Of a DNA stretch of 64,000 nucleotides, positions 13,001 through 25,200 are shown piece after piece. This stretch comes from Polydactylus sextarius (lineage: Eukaryota > Chordata > Actinopteri > Polynemidae), in the NCBI GenBank assembly GCA_016801845.1, contig CM028908.1:24419047-24483046 (forward strand), written 5' to 3'. The stretch's first letter is position 1. The number at the start of each line of letters is the position of its first letter. The notes below the pieces were generated by a model. That model was not told the DNA's origin. It made no database searches and saw nothing but the letters and a program-made list of their open reading frames with translations. The position numbers were made by a program, and so were the translations under genes.

Positions 13001-16000
13001 GTTATAAAATGATTAAATATTCCAATTCTGATATGTTCATAGACTCAAAACGGACGGAGCAACCTGACGCAGACAAGTCATCTTACTGTTTTTAGGTGAT
13101 ATGCTGTGTTCAGGGAATCTGTGTGTTCTGGAAAAGTCCAGAACAGCCGTCCAGGCTACGGCTGTCGGCCGTTCTTAGTCCCGACACTTTTTTACTTTAT
13201 ATATTGGTCTGACCAGCCCATGTGTAGGGACCCTATTCATGCTACTGCTGAAGTGAAGTGATATTTTGAGCTTTATTAGTGGTTAAAAATGCCCCATTTA
13301 CTTTCATTGTTAACTATTTGGTTGTGAAAACAAAAGACGGTCAAACTTGTTGTTATTTCAACCAACGTAAAATATCTCATATTTGTGGTGAAATTACTCC
13401 GGACCATCGCTTCAATCAATAGGAATCATGTTGATGATGATTGAACCAAATTCCCTCAACTGCATCATTGACTGGACGAAGTCTCCAGACTGACAACTTG
13501 TGTAAAGGTGTTTTGTTCAGTGAAGCTCTCTCTGTATCATCACTGCTGCTGTCTAACAATGACTCAGCATCTTCGGGCTCCACCCACATTAATACAGATC
13601 ATTCACAGATCATGAAACCTTTTCTAAAGCTTTATATATTCCCACGAGTAAAGTAACATCCTTAATTGTGCAAGTCAGCAGGTACGATGCTGAGATATCA
13701 TCATCTCTGTGTTGAACATCGATAACTGCTGGAAGAACAGAACTGAGCGTTTTCACTTTATCATTAATGTTCAAACTGTGACAGAATAAAACTGGGCTGG
13801 AAGAGACGTGAAGAGACCGTCAGGACTCACATTCAGGGAGGCAGTTCTTCCTCATGGCGAGTCTCTCAGCCTTCTTCCTGGCCTCTGCCAGACTGAAGAG
13901 TACTCCGTAAACATATTGACGGATTGGCCGAAACAGCTGCACCGCTGTGGGCAGGTCTTTGTTAGCTTCATCTTCGATGGTGACAGATAGTTTAATCTCT
14001 CCCTGCAAAGACAAACTGTTACCTAAAACACTACAAAACCACACAGATAATCAGCTCCTCCAGGATTTGATGGTGCCTTTTTTTGTTTTATTGCAATAAA
14101 AGTTGGTGTCTGTTTAGTTATTTTGCTGCAATAAAGTCACATTTTTAAAAGGCAAAAAAAGTTGCAGGGATTTTTGTCTTTTTTAAAGGGAAAAAAGGGA
14201 TTTTTTTTCTCTTTAAAAGGGAAAAAATTGCAATGAAAGTTGCAGGAAGTTGCATTTATAATTCCACTTAACAATTAATGAAAAATGAAGGATGTGACGT
14301 ATCTTGTCAGACAAAAACAGTTTTCTCCTTCTTTCTGTTTTTCTTATTTCTGTTTCTCTTGGTTCTTAGCAGTGATGTTGAAGGTAAATGAGAGACTTTT
14401 TTTATCTCACGTTTCCTGCATCTTCTAAAAGAAACAACGAAGTGAGTTCACTGACGTGTGATTCATCGTTTTGCAGAAAAATTAAAAAGGTTGCGCAGAA
14501 TTCGAGGGGATTTTTTTGAAGCTTTTGAAGCTAAGTTATAATAATTGCGATCGCAACATGAAATCCTGGAGGTTTTGATTAATTCACTACAACTCAAACG
14601 TCAGATTAACATGAGACATCCTGACCTTGGTGAGAACATGGTAGATGTACGGGTACATGAGGCCTTTCTTGTGTCTGTGCTCGGCCACCCGCAGGACCTC
14701 GGGGGCCACGACGGGGAGAGGCGGGATGGTGATGTCCATGTGGTTCCTGGTGGGCATGGAGAGCAGAGAGGGGATCTGAGCGTTGAGGCTTTGGAGACCT
14801 GCAGCCTGTAACCCCGAGCTCACAGCAGAAGTCAAGCAGAGGTCAGCCTGAGGACAGATCACACATGACTGTCACTTAGTTACCAGCTGAGGTTTCATCA
14901 TCACGTGTGATGTGTTGAGTGTTGTTCCCGTCGGTGCGCTCACTTTTGTTTGGTCGCCCAGTTGTCCCTCAGGTGTGTTTTCAGAGTGAGGAGTATGTCC
15001 GTTTTTCTCCCATCCTCCTTTATGGTCACTAACATGACTACAATGATAGTGAAAGTGAAAATCAAGATGTTCCAATTATCAAATTGCTCATAACAAAGAT
15101 ACAGTTTATAATGACATTAGACAAAGTCGAGCAGAAAGTCGTCACATTTAGAAGCTGGAGGATAAAAAAAAAAAAAAAAAAATATCTAATTTTTCCAAAT
15201 GATCACAGATCAATTATCTGTTGATCCATTTCAGCTCCATTAGATCTTATGGTTTCTTCAAACAGAACAGAACATTGTGTTTCTCTCTAAACTGGAATGA
15301 TGTTTGGAATATTTTGCAAATATTCACCATTAACAACCAATTATGGGAGTATTTGTTCCAGAAAGCTGTGCTGCTAAAACCACGACCAATCGCTTTTCCT
15401 GTATCTGCCTCGGAGCTGGAGGCTTCAACTCCGGCTGCGTGTGGACGAGGAAAACTTGGGTTTTAGGTTCATAACATTCTCGTGTGTGACAGGAAATACA
15501 ACGACGCCCAGTGTGTGATGTCTGTTTAAATTGAGACCGTTGAGGATGAGGCGTCAGAGCAGTGTTTTGATTCACCACCATTTTATACGAAGCGACTGGA
15601 TGTGATTGTAAACAACGTCTATTTACCCGTGTTCGTGTGTACAGAGGTATTTTTGAAAACAAAGGGAAAAAATTTGTTTTTTTTTTTTATCTGTTTTTCC
15701 TCCGATAATGAAAACCCGATAATGTTTTGCCTGTGTTTCGCAAAATGTGGATGACGTGCGCTTCAACACTTACTAGTCTGTTCCAACTGTACGTGATTCA
15801 GATGTTAGTGAGGTGTGAAGCCTCCGTAGCATACGACCTCCAAGGGGAGCACAATGCTCGAATTAGAGAAACAGCCGTTGATTGTAAAATAAAAGAGTCA
15901 TCGGTCATGCTAGCTGCACCGAGGCCGCTGAATCTTAGCAGCTAACGTGTTGTCTGATTACCATCATCATTTATTACTAATGGGATGTTTAAGAAATAAC

Positions 16001-18897
16001 AACATGCTGATTAAAAAGGCATCATCACAGCTGTATAATAAGTTTAAATGAGCTGAAATTGTCCTGGTGAAAACAACATGAATGTTTGAACCAAATGTCA
16101 CAGTGGAAGATGTTTTATAATAAAGCTTCATGAGTTTCAGATGTTCTCGTCTTGTTCAACACACTCGCAGACACGGTAACGGCAAACGTTCAACTAAACA
16201 TCAGAGGAAAAAAAACCATCAGAACCGTTAGTTTCACCGATTCTCCTCCTGCTGCTCCGACCACTGAATGATTAATGTGAGAATTTGTTAGAACAGATCA
16301 AAGAAGAAAACGTTTCGAAACTAAAAATGTAATTACACAGACACCAAATAAAACCGAGGCTCTTTACGCATCTGATACGACTTTGAGATAATTTAATTAT
16401 GAAGACGAGAAAACCACTGAAATGAACAACATCGTGTCAGCGGAAGAAGAAAAACTGAAATTTAACCGTAAATGTACAAAAGTATATATCAAACAAAAAA
16501 ACACAAACATTTAATCCTTAATAGCCAACAATAGCAAATAAGAAAAATAAATAAAATAATAATAATTCAACATAACAATTAGAACAAATAATATAAAATA
16601 ATACAAATAAATAAAAATTATAATTTAGAATAATAATTTACAAAAAAGTTATTGATGAAATGAATGAAAGTTAATGGAAATATTTTACTTTGTGTTACTT
16701 CACCTACTGATGCATCAGTAGAATAAAACTCTACTGTGCAGGAAGTTTCTCTTTTCAATATGATGAGAAAAAAAAAAAAGAAAGTTAAGTAAAGTCAGAA
16801 CAGAGTCAGTCTGGTTGATCAGATGTTTCATCCCACAGTGAGATTATGACCCAACAACCAGACAGAGGCTTCACATGATGGAGGAGCAGCTCAGACTCCA
16901 GACTAACCCACATAAAGCAGCACGGAGGGTGAAAGAGCAACAGTGTAACAACAAAGAGAATTTTTTTGATTTATGTCTTTACTTGTTTTCTCTTGGTTTT
17001 AACTCAGTCTAAGGTTTTATTTCAGGTGGTTAAGAACCACGTCGTCTTGTTTTATTTCTTTTATTTCTGAAGACGTCCACGCTCTTTAAACAAGCTTTTA
17101 GTCAAACATACAGTTTATATTTTGCATGACTGCATCTTTTTTATCATTATTATTATATTTCAATTTTATTGCAAAACACGTTGTGATCTTTATCTGTGAA
17201 AGGTGCCACATAAATAAAGTTTACTTACTAACTAACTTAAATATTTTTATATTTAATTCTTATAATTTGTATTTGTCTTGTTGTCAAAAGTATCAGGTTT
17301 CAGATATTAATTGATACCACAAATTATCATCAAATCAGATATTAATTTGTAAAAGAATTGATACTAAAAGTGACGTCAGAGCCTCCAGTTGACAAACACG
17401 ACTTCACACAGCACCGCTGCACAGGTAACCTCACCTGAGCCGTTAATATAGACTATATCAAATAATATAAACTATATTAACTAATATAAACTTTATAACT
17501 ATCTAAATAAACAGCTCTGGTGTTAGCAGTTACTGATCATGTGACTACGGAGCCACTAAAGTCCTGTGAAGTCATATTTTTTCATCTAGGCTAGCCCATG
17601 TGGTGCAAAACTTATTGCAAAATCTTGCAAGAAGTTAGCATCATTAGCATGCCGTCAGTTAGCGTAGCCAAGCTAACACCGTTAGAGCTAATCAGCTAAC
17701 GTTATCTATCTGTTGCTTGTTAGTAGTGTTGTTGAAAAAATTGATTTAGTTAGATATTAATTTGCAACAGTATCGATACTAAAACTGACATATGATACAA
17801 CTTTACACAAGAGCTGCTGCACGACTACGCTAGCAGCTGCTGAACATGTGAAAAAGGAGCCGCTAAAGTCCTGTGAAGTTATTTTTTTTAATCTTGGCTA
17901 CCATACGTGTTGCTAACTCGTGCAAAACTTATTGAAATTAGCATCGTTAGCATCTTGTCTGCTAGCCTGGCCAAGCTGACATCGTTCAGATACTGGCTAG
18001 CAGCTATAGCTAATAGAAAACGATAACGCTAATGTATGAGCTAGTCAGCTAAAGTCATCAGTCCTGTCCGTCTGTAGCCAGATAACACAGTTATTATTAG
18101 TGTTTTAAACAGTCTTGGATGTAACATGTTATAAAAGTAACACAATCACAGTAATTTTACTTTTTTCTGTAACATAATGTCTATAAAACAAGACATTACT
18201 GATACATTTTCATTAATATTATACTTGTTACAACACCTGTCAAGTCCTGTTTCTGTCGTTATTTAAAAGCAACTCAGTAGTAGAGACAGTAACATAGTAA
18301 TGTAACTAATTACTTTAAAAGAACAGTAACTATTGGTCTATAATCTGTTACAATTTAAAAGTAACTTGACCAACACTTGTCTTTAAAGCGTTATGTTTAA
18401 CTTGTGTAATAAAATAATATTATAAATAAATAAATGGTGTCTGTATTGAGTTTAAAATAAATTCTAGTACAATTACTGTTCAGATAGAAACTGAAGAGAC
18501 GTCTACGTCTACGGGACAATAAACACCAGGCTGTTGAGCTCCGACAGCGTGAGGACATGAATGGAGACAGTATCAGAGGGAAGCAAACTCACTTGGCAGT
18601 TGAGCCTGAGCTCTCATCGTTCTCAGAGGAGGAGGAAGTGGAGGAGGCGTTGAAGAAAGCGGCCTCTGTGTGGTTGGGGCTCCCAGCTCCCGGGCCCAGA
18701 TTGATGGGAGAGGACCTCTCGTACAGCGGTGTGTGCTTCCCTTCGTGAGGAATGTTGCTGAAGCTGTTCTGGTCTGGGAGGCTTTTGTCCACCGCGTCCA
18801 GAGACAAGCTGCGCTCCACCAGAGGGTCTGGGTACGAGTGCTGGACCTGAGGACGGAGACGAGACCACGATGACGCTGATGAAGCTGAGATACAAAG

Positions 18898-18932
<35 letters not shown>

Positions 18933-19138
18933 GAAACACACACAATCACAGACACACAGAAACACACACACTGATATACACACACACAGACACAAAGACA
19001 GACACACACACAATCACAGACAGACAGAAACACACACACTGATATACACACACCCACACAATCACAGACACACACACTCGTCTCACCGCAGGTTTTACAG
19101 GCAGCGGCACCTGTGGAATGTTGAGCGTTTTTGTCGAC

Positions 19139-19209
<71 letters not shown>

Positions 19210-22200
19210 TCCCATGGGTTTTGGTCTGACTGTGGAAGAAACATGAACATGTTCAACACAATGACTCAAGAACAGAGCTGCAGCTCAAACACACACACGG
19301 GTCATGTTTGTTTGTGTTGAAACCATCAGTTCTGACTGAGGTTAGACTGATAATATCAATGTAGAGAAGTCTGAGTCACTTGGAGAATTACTTCAACGGA
19401 ATGTGAAGAAACACAATGAGACTCTTTGTCTGGTTGATAAACGTATTTTGAAATGTTTGTGTGCTTATTTGATTCGATGTCTGTGGCCCCACACAGACGT
19501 TAGGTTTAATATCAAGGGAGGGATTTATTTTCAATCTGCCCTTGATTTCTTTAACGTCAATACTTCAGAAAAACTGAAATAAATTAAGATAAGAAACAAT
19601 AATTACATGAAATAAAGATTGTTCACACTGCAGTTTTTAACGTGTTATTTTAAAAGAAAACATTTGTTATAGTTACAGCATCATAAAAGTAACTATTACG
19701 TAACATTTTTTGTTAGCGTAGCTCACGTTAGCATCCTGGGTTTGTTGCTGCTATCGACAGTAGTTTAGTAAAAGTGTGTGACGATGACAAGAACTTAATT
19801 AAATTATAATTAAAACTTAAAAACAAAGTGGAGAAACACTTTGTTCTCTTACATAAACATTGTTGCCTTTAATCTCCATGAAGAAAAAGTCACGTTTGTG
19901 TTTCCAGTTTTAAAAACGTAACAATTAAATTCTCTGAGCTTGTTATTGATGCGTGTGTCTATTGGTCGTTTGCCTCTAGTTGATTGGAAACTGAGATTTT
20001 ACTCTTCTTTAGACAATCGCAATGTCAGATTAATGTAAATGAATATCTTGTCAGTTTTTAATCCATGGCCATTCTGTCGTCATGGAGACTTGAGATGTTA
20101 TTTTACGTAGCAACTAGTGACGACTCCTGATGACGTGTAACAGTAGATGTGTCTCATTTCCTAGAGGAAGGTTTTCACCCTTTAACACCTTGTTTCAAAG
20201 GATGAAGGGTTAAAGAAGAGAAATGAGATTGGCCTTAAACTCAAGTATAGTAACGTGCCTCATTTTATTGTTATATTGTTCTAGTGTCATGAATGAACAC
20301 GGTCAGGTGCACACTGTTTTCATTTCAGAATAAAACGAGGTTGAAATGATCTTTGTAGATTTGAATCTTTGAATACAAACGTTCGGTTTTGTGTCTGTAT
20401 CTACAACAAGTCGTCTGGAACAGTAACAGGATGAACATGGCTCAAATGTGACCAGCGAGAGGAACAAAGAAGAAGAAGAAAACATGTCGCGATTTATTTA
20501 ACGGCTGCACAAACCACCACCTTCTTTTTATCGTTTACTTAATGTGCGCTGTGATCTCCTTCACCGTCGCCATGTTTGTTATGTTTGAAACTTACGTCAA
20601 GGTTCAAAACTCTGCACCCGGCGCTGCCCTCTAGTGGATAATCTGCTTAACAACCACGCTACAGTAAAGTACACACAGGGAGTATAAAAGGTCTGACGTT
20701 AGAAATGGATGAACAGACTTACGATGTAAAGGCCTTTAGTACAGTGTGTAGTCTTGTGAAGGAAAGATGTGTATGTGTCACCAGTTTGAAAAATGTAATA
20801 TTGTGTTTCTCCACTACTTCTCAGTGTGTTTACATAACATAAGTGACAAACCCACCGAACTGTGGAGGGAAGTGAGGAGGTTTGCTGGCCACTGAGTAAT
20901 ACTCCACCGCCTTCTTGAAGCGCACGACTTTGTCATCGGTGCACGACTGAAAAAAAAAAAAAAGATAAGAAATAAATAACTTTACAAAAACATTTCAGTT
21001 TTCTTGACTTTCTGTGGTAAAATAACAAACAATATGATCTAAAATTATTTTATAGACTTTTATACACAACGCTGTTTTATACACAACATTTATTCACGTC
21101 TGCAGCTGAAGTTACGGATCATGACTCATTTATCTATAACTCTGTTCACTGCATCATAAATCATTTAGCCTCGTTCTGCTTCTCTGACTGTGTATTCGTA
21201 TCAACGCAGCCGTGAACTCTTTCAAACGTCGGCTGGTGAGTGTCGTGAAGCAATTCGCCTCCAGAACAGTAGGGGGCGATACGTTTTTTTTTCTCCTGTT
21301 ACAAATATTGATGTCATTGATTGTTTATTTACCGTCCGGTCTTGTTCGACCACACACAACGAACAACGGAGACCGAGAGAAGATAGTTGTTGGAACTGGA
21401 ACTGATCGACATTGAGAAACAAATCGTTTTATTGCAAATGAGACAAGAATGAAAGAGGAGATGGGCGGTGATGTTGTTGTTGTGGAGGAATACAACCGGC
21501 AAAGTGAGATTCTGTTTTTTCTGAGGGATAGTTAATAAATTGGGAAGTCGTACGTCAGCACACGGAGAGGTCGGACAGGTTAAACAACAACAAACATAAA
21601 TCAGCCATGAAATGATGTTTTTCTGGTCCGTGTATCATTTTGGTCATTGATTTTCTTTTCATGAACGTGAATTAAAAAAAGAGAAAACTATTGGTTATTT
21701 GATTTTTGTTTGGAAATACCACAAACAAAAACAAAAAGCAATTAATTCAATTTAAAAAAAAAAAAAAAAAAAAAAAAGATTTTCATTTTCTACTTCATAT
21801 AAAAAAAAAAAAAAAAAAATTCAATCTCGTACCTGTGAGTGCTTGAAGACGTCCTTGGCAATGGCTTCCAGGTCGGCGATGTCTGGGATGTTACGGACGT
21901 AATCGGCCGCAGCTTTGATTACAACGTCGCAGGGCGGGAGCACGAGTTGGTGGGCACGCACCTGACGACAGAAACACACTGAGGTCACCGCAGGTCAGAC
22001 AATCACATCCGAGGAGAAGATTTCAGTTAATGCAGTTTAATGTTTCCTGTTGTGACTCTGGGGATTCTCGCTTCTGTTACAAACCTCAGATTGCAAACGT
22101 TTTAGATTTCATACAATCGATTTGACCATTAATTAGCTGCTTACAGCCGTTTGAGCATCTCTTAGATGCTTTACTGTCGGCGATAAAGGAGCAATAATAA

Positions 22201-25200
22201 CCTTTGTTTCTGAGATGTGGTCGATGGCGGAGCAGCTCTCCGTTTTCTCTGAGGATCGTCCGCGACCATTTCATCGCGTTATTATTAATAAACTGAACGC
22301 TGCAGCCTGTGTGATGTGTGCGAGAGACGGAGGGAACTGAACCGTCTGTTTGTTTTTAACGTTGTGTTTCACGTTGGAAAAAATCAATTTGTAGCAGCCA
22401 GTGTTGATTCTGTGGTTGTCTGCCACACATTGATCATTAAAGGTGAAACCCTGAGATCATTCTACGACCGTTTCGACCGTGTCGCTTCGTTCGCTTCCTC
22501 TATTCTATTTATAGAAACTATTTATTGTTGTTTCTGCCGCTGGGTTTTTAAAAATGGCGCTTCTTTGTTGACTGTGTCATGTAGGGAGCCCAAGTCACGC
22601 CCACCTACCTCCGGTCAATGAGAGTCAATGGAGATAAAAAAGATTTTCTGGTCCTGTTTGAAATGTCAATGTCATAGTTTTCACATATGATGTTTGTGAA
22701 TATTAAAGATAATTTTTGACATGGAGAGAGCAGTGTTTCATTACAGGCAGCAAACGTTATTTTAGGTTTTGTGTGAGACTACGTAGAAGGCTACAACGCT
22801 CGTCACGCTAAATTTACATCACCATCAAACTCTGACAGAAAACGTCACTTTGGCGAGCTTCACCTCCTTCTTCCAGGACGAAGGAAAACGTATTAAACCT
22901 GGAGATAATCATGATAAATCTGACAGTGTGGAAAGTGACCAACTACACTGGGGAGAGATCGTCTGCAGCTGTTTGGTTTGTAGTCGAACTAGTTACGTAT
23001 TTTCAGAAGCAGATAAATCAACAATTACACCACAAACGTAGTCTTGACTCACACTAATTGTTATCATTTAAATCAAGATACAACATGTGTGTGATTCAGG
23101 TTAGAAGTCAAAGTGAATCAGAAAATAATTTTTATCTCTCCGTTGACTTTCATTCATTTATTTTTCGATCCAAAGACCCACTGAGTCAACCTAAAGCCCT
23201 GAGGAAACAGCCAAACTCTTTTCTCCCCTGAAAAGGTTCCTGAGTTTTGCCCATCAGGGACTGTTCCTCTAGTGGAGACGCACCAACAGTCGAGTTCCTG
23301 CAAATTTAACTGTTAGTTCCTGCGGTGGAAACGCAGCTATTATTTAAGAACAGAGAGCAGGGCCCTGATCACTTTCAGACAATGAATGTTGTGTTGTAGA
23401 GCTGGGTGGTGAACTGGTTTATACCAAAAAACATTTTTTATTTTTGTTATGATTTTTATTATACCACAACACCGGTTTAAATGTCCTAAACAACATTTTG
23501 GGAACGTGGCGCAGCAGGAAACTGTTTCAGGGGGATGTTTATCACTGCTGCACCGCTGCTAAACACACATGTAACAGACCAGCTGTATTCATGGAGGTGT
23601 TGAGGTGAAAATGGACTGAGAAAGTTCCCAAACTGAAGTTGAACATGATGACACAGATGAACTTATGAATGAACTTAACACGCTAAAGTTAGCCTAGGGT
23701 TGCTAACTGATGCTAACTGTCTATAACGGCTGGTGTTGTTAATAATCCACATGTTTTCTTATATGTTCCAGTCCAAAGATTGACTGATTGATTAGTTTTA
23801 TTTTATTTTTTTACTTAATACTGATATCAGAAAAAAAATATATCTTATCAGTCAGGCTTTGCAGTGTCAAAGAGAATAAAAAATGAGAGGAGGGAAGATT
23901 TATGTTTGTTTTGCATTTTCAAAAAAAGATGAAATGTTTCCTGCCAACATCGTCCAGTCCACTGGTTTGCGGTGCTGCCTATAAATTCAACTTTCATCTG
24001 TTCTTGCAAAATTAAGTTAAATAGATGATGTGTAATTTCTCCCGTCGTTCAGGAATCCTCCCAGGAAGAACAACGGATGTGTCGTTTTAGTTTGTTGTTA
24101 TTTTGGGCTCGTTATTTGTTCTGTGACATTGTTGACATCGTCAGGATTGATCGACTTGATCGACTGTCTTATATTCTCTATCAACAGTGGTTTGATTTAA
24201 TCTCAAAACAAAACAAAAAAAGATCTTCCTCTCCTGGTTGCTTTCTCTTTATTTATAGATTTACAGCTTTAACATTTACATTATTCTGTTTTCAGACACC
24301 AGACACAGACCAGAGAGTGTGAGTGGTCAGTTTGTGCTGCGATGTCGTCCACCAGAGGAATGTAACGTGTTGCTCTGCACATGTGAACCAGATGGCTTTC
24401 TGTTTAATCACAGCCAGTCATTTAAAACCTGAACAGCTGAACCATTTACACACTGCGCCCTCAAAAAACCGTCCTGGCACCGCTGTCATGCAACTGCTCA
24501 CCTCGACCGTTCACCCGTCCAATAACCTATTTCTGTACCGTGCCGGACTGCCCGTTCATATTTAGCCAAACTGAGCGGAGCTGGACGGAGGCGGAGCAGC
24601 TGACCCCGCAGCCTGCGCCTCATTTACACTGCTGCTAATTCTGTGGAACTAAAAGCCTCAATCATCGAGAGGTGAAGTTTCAACGCAGCAACGTGCACAC
24701 TTCTCAGCCTGTAGGCACCGTGTCCACAAACCACAGAAAGAGTTTAATGAAGTTTGATGTATTAGAAAAAAAAGCAAGTGCATTTTAATGCTCCAGACAC
24801 AGCTTCTTCATCTTTGTAAATACCAGTCAGCCATTTTGAATTAAATCAGGTTTTTTTTTTTTTTTTTCCACTGGGTGTTCAGGCCTTAAACTTTTAATCA
24901 ATCAGCTTTTTTACAATGAAGAACAAAACGCTGCGCGTTAAAACAAGGTGTCTGTTATACAAGACAGATTTCTGGATGTGTGTTTAAAGTAGGTGGAGCT
25001 GAGCGGCAGCAGCAGGAGACGACGAGAAACCAACGATAAACTGATCAAATCAAACATTAAAAGTAAAGTAGGAACACAACTGGAGCTGAGAGCAGACAGT
25101 AACACAAGACTGTCCTTGTATTGCACATCCAAAACGTTGGTGAACTCACCAGTCACATTAAAAATAGACCCGAGGTCCAACAGATTAAATCGGCCGATTA

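Larger units (their letters stand above)
11877..13830 (-). other. fam120a: fam120a intron 10
   Basis: About 2 kb. Contains a Tc1/mariner-type repeat fragment at 12036-12175 and a TIR-bounded element at 12453-13412. Nothing coding is supported. Confidence 0.75.
15038..18592 (-). other. fam120a: fam120a intron 7
   Basis: 3.6 kb without exons. Holds a poly-A at 15164-15181, a very AT-rich patch at 16500-16640 and two tandem copies of a dispersed repeat (17295-17715 and 17720-18385). Confidence 0.75.

Noticed and set aside
14848..18592. Direct splicing of fam120a exon 7 to exon 9
   Set aside because: Phases do not match (2 against 0) and the join would hit a stop; exon 8 at 14944-15037 resolves this.
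18573..19075. Several overlapping open frames rich in Cys/Val on the minus strand
   Set aside because: They arise from reading the TG-repeat intron 6 in all phases; only exons 6 and 7 are supported.
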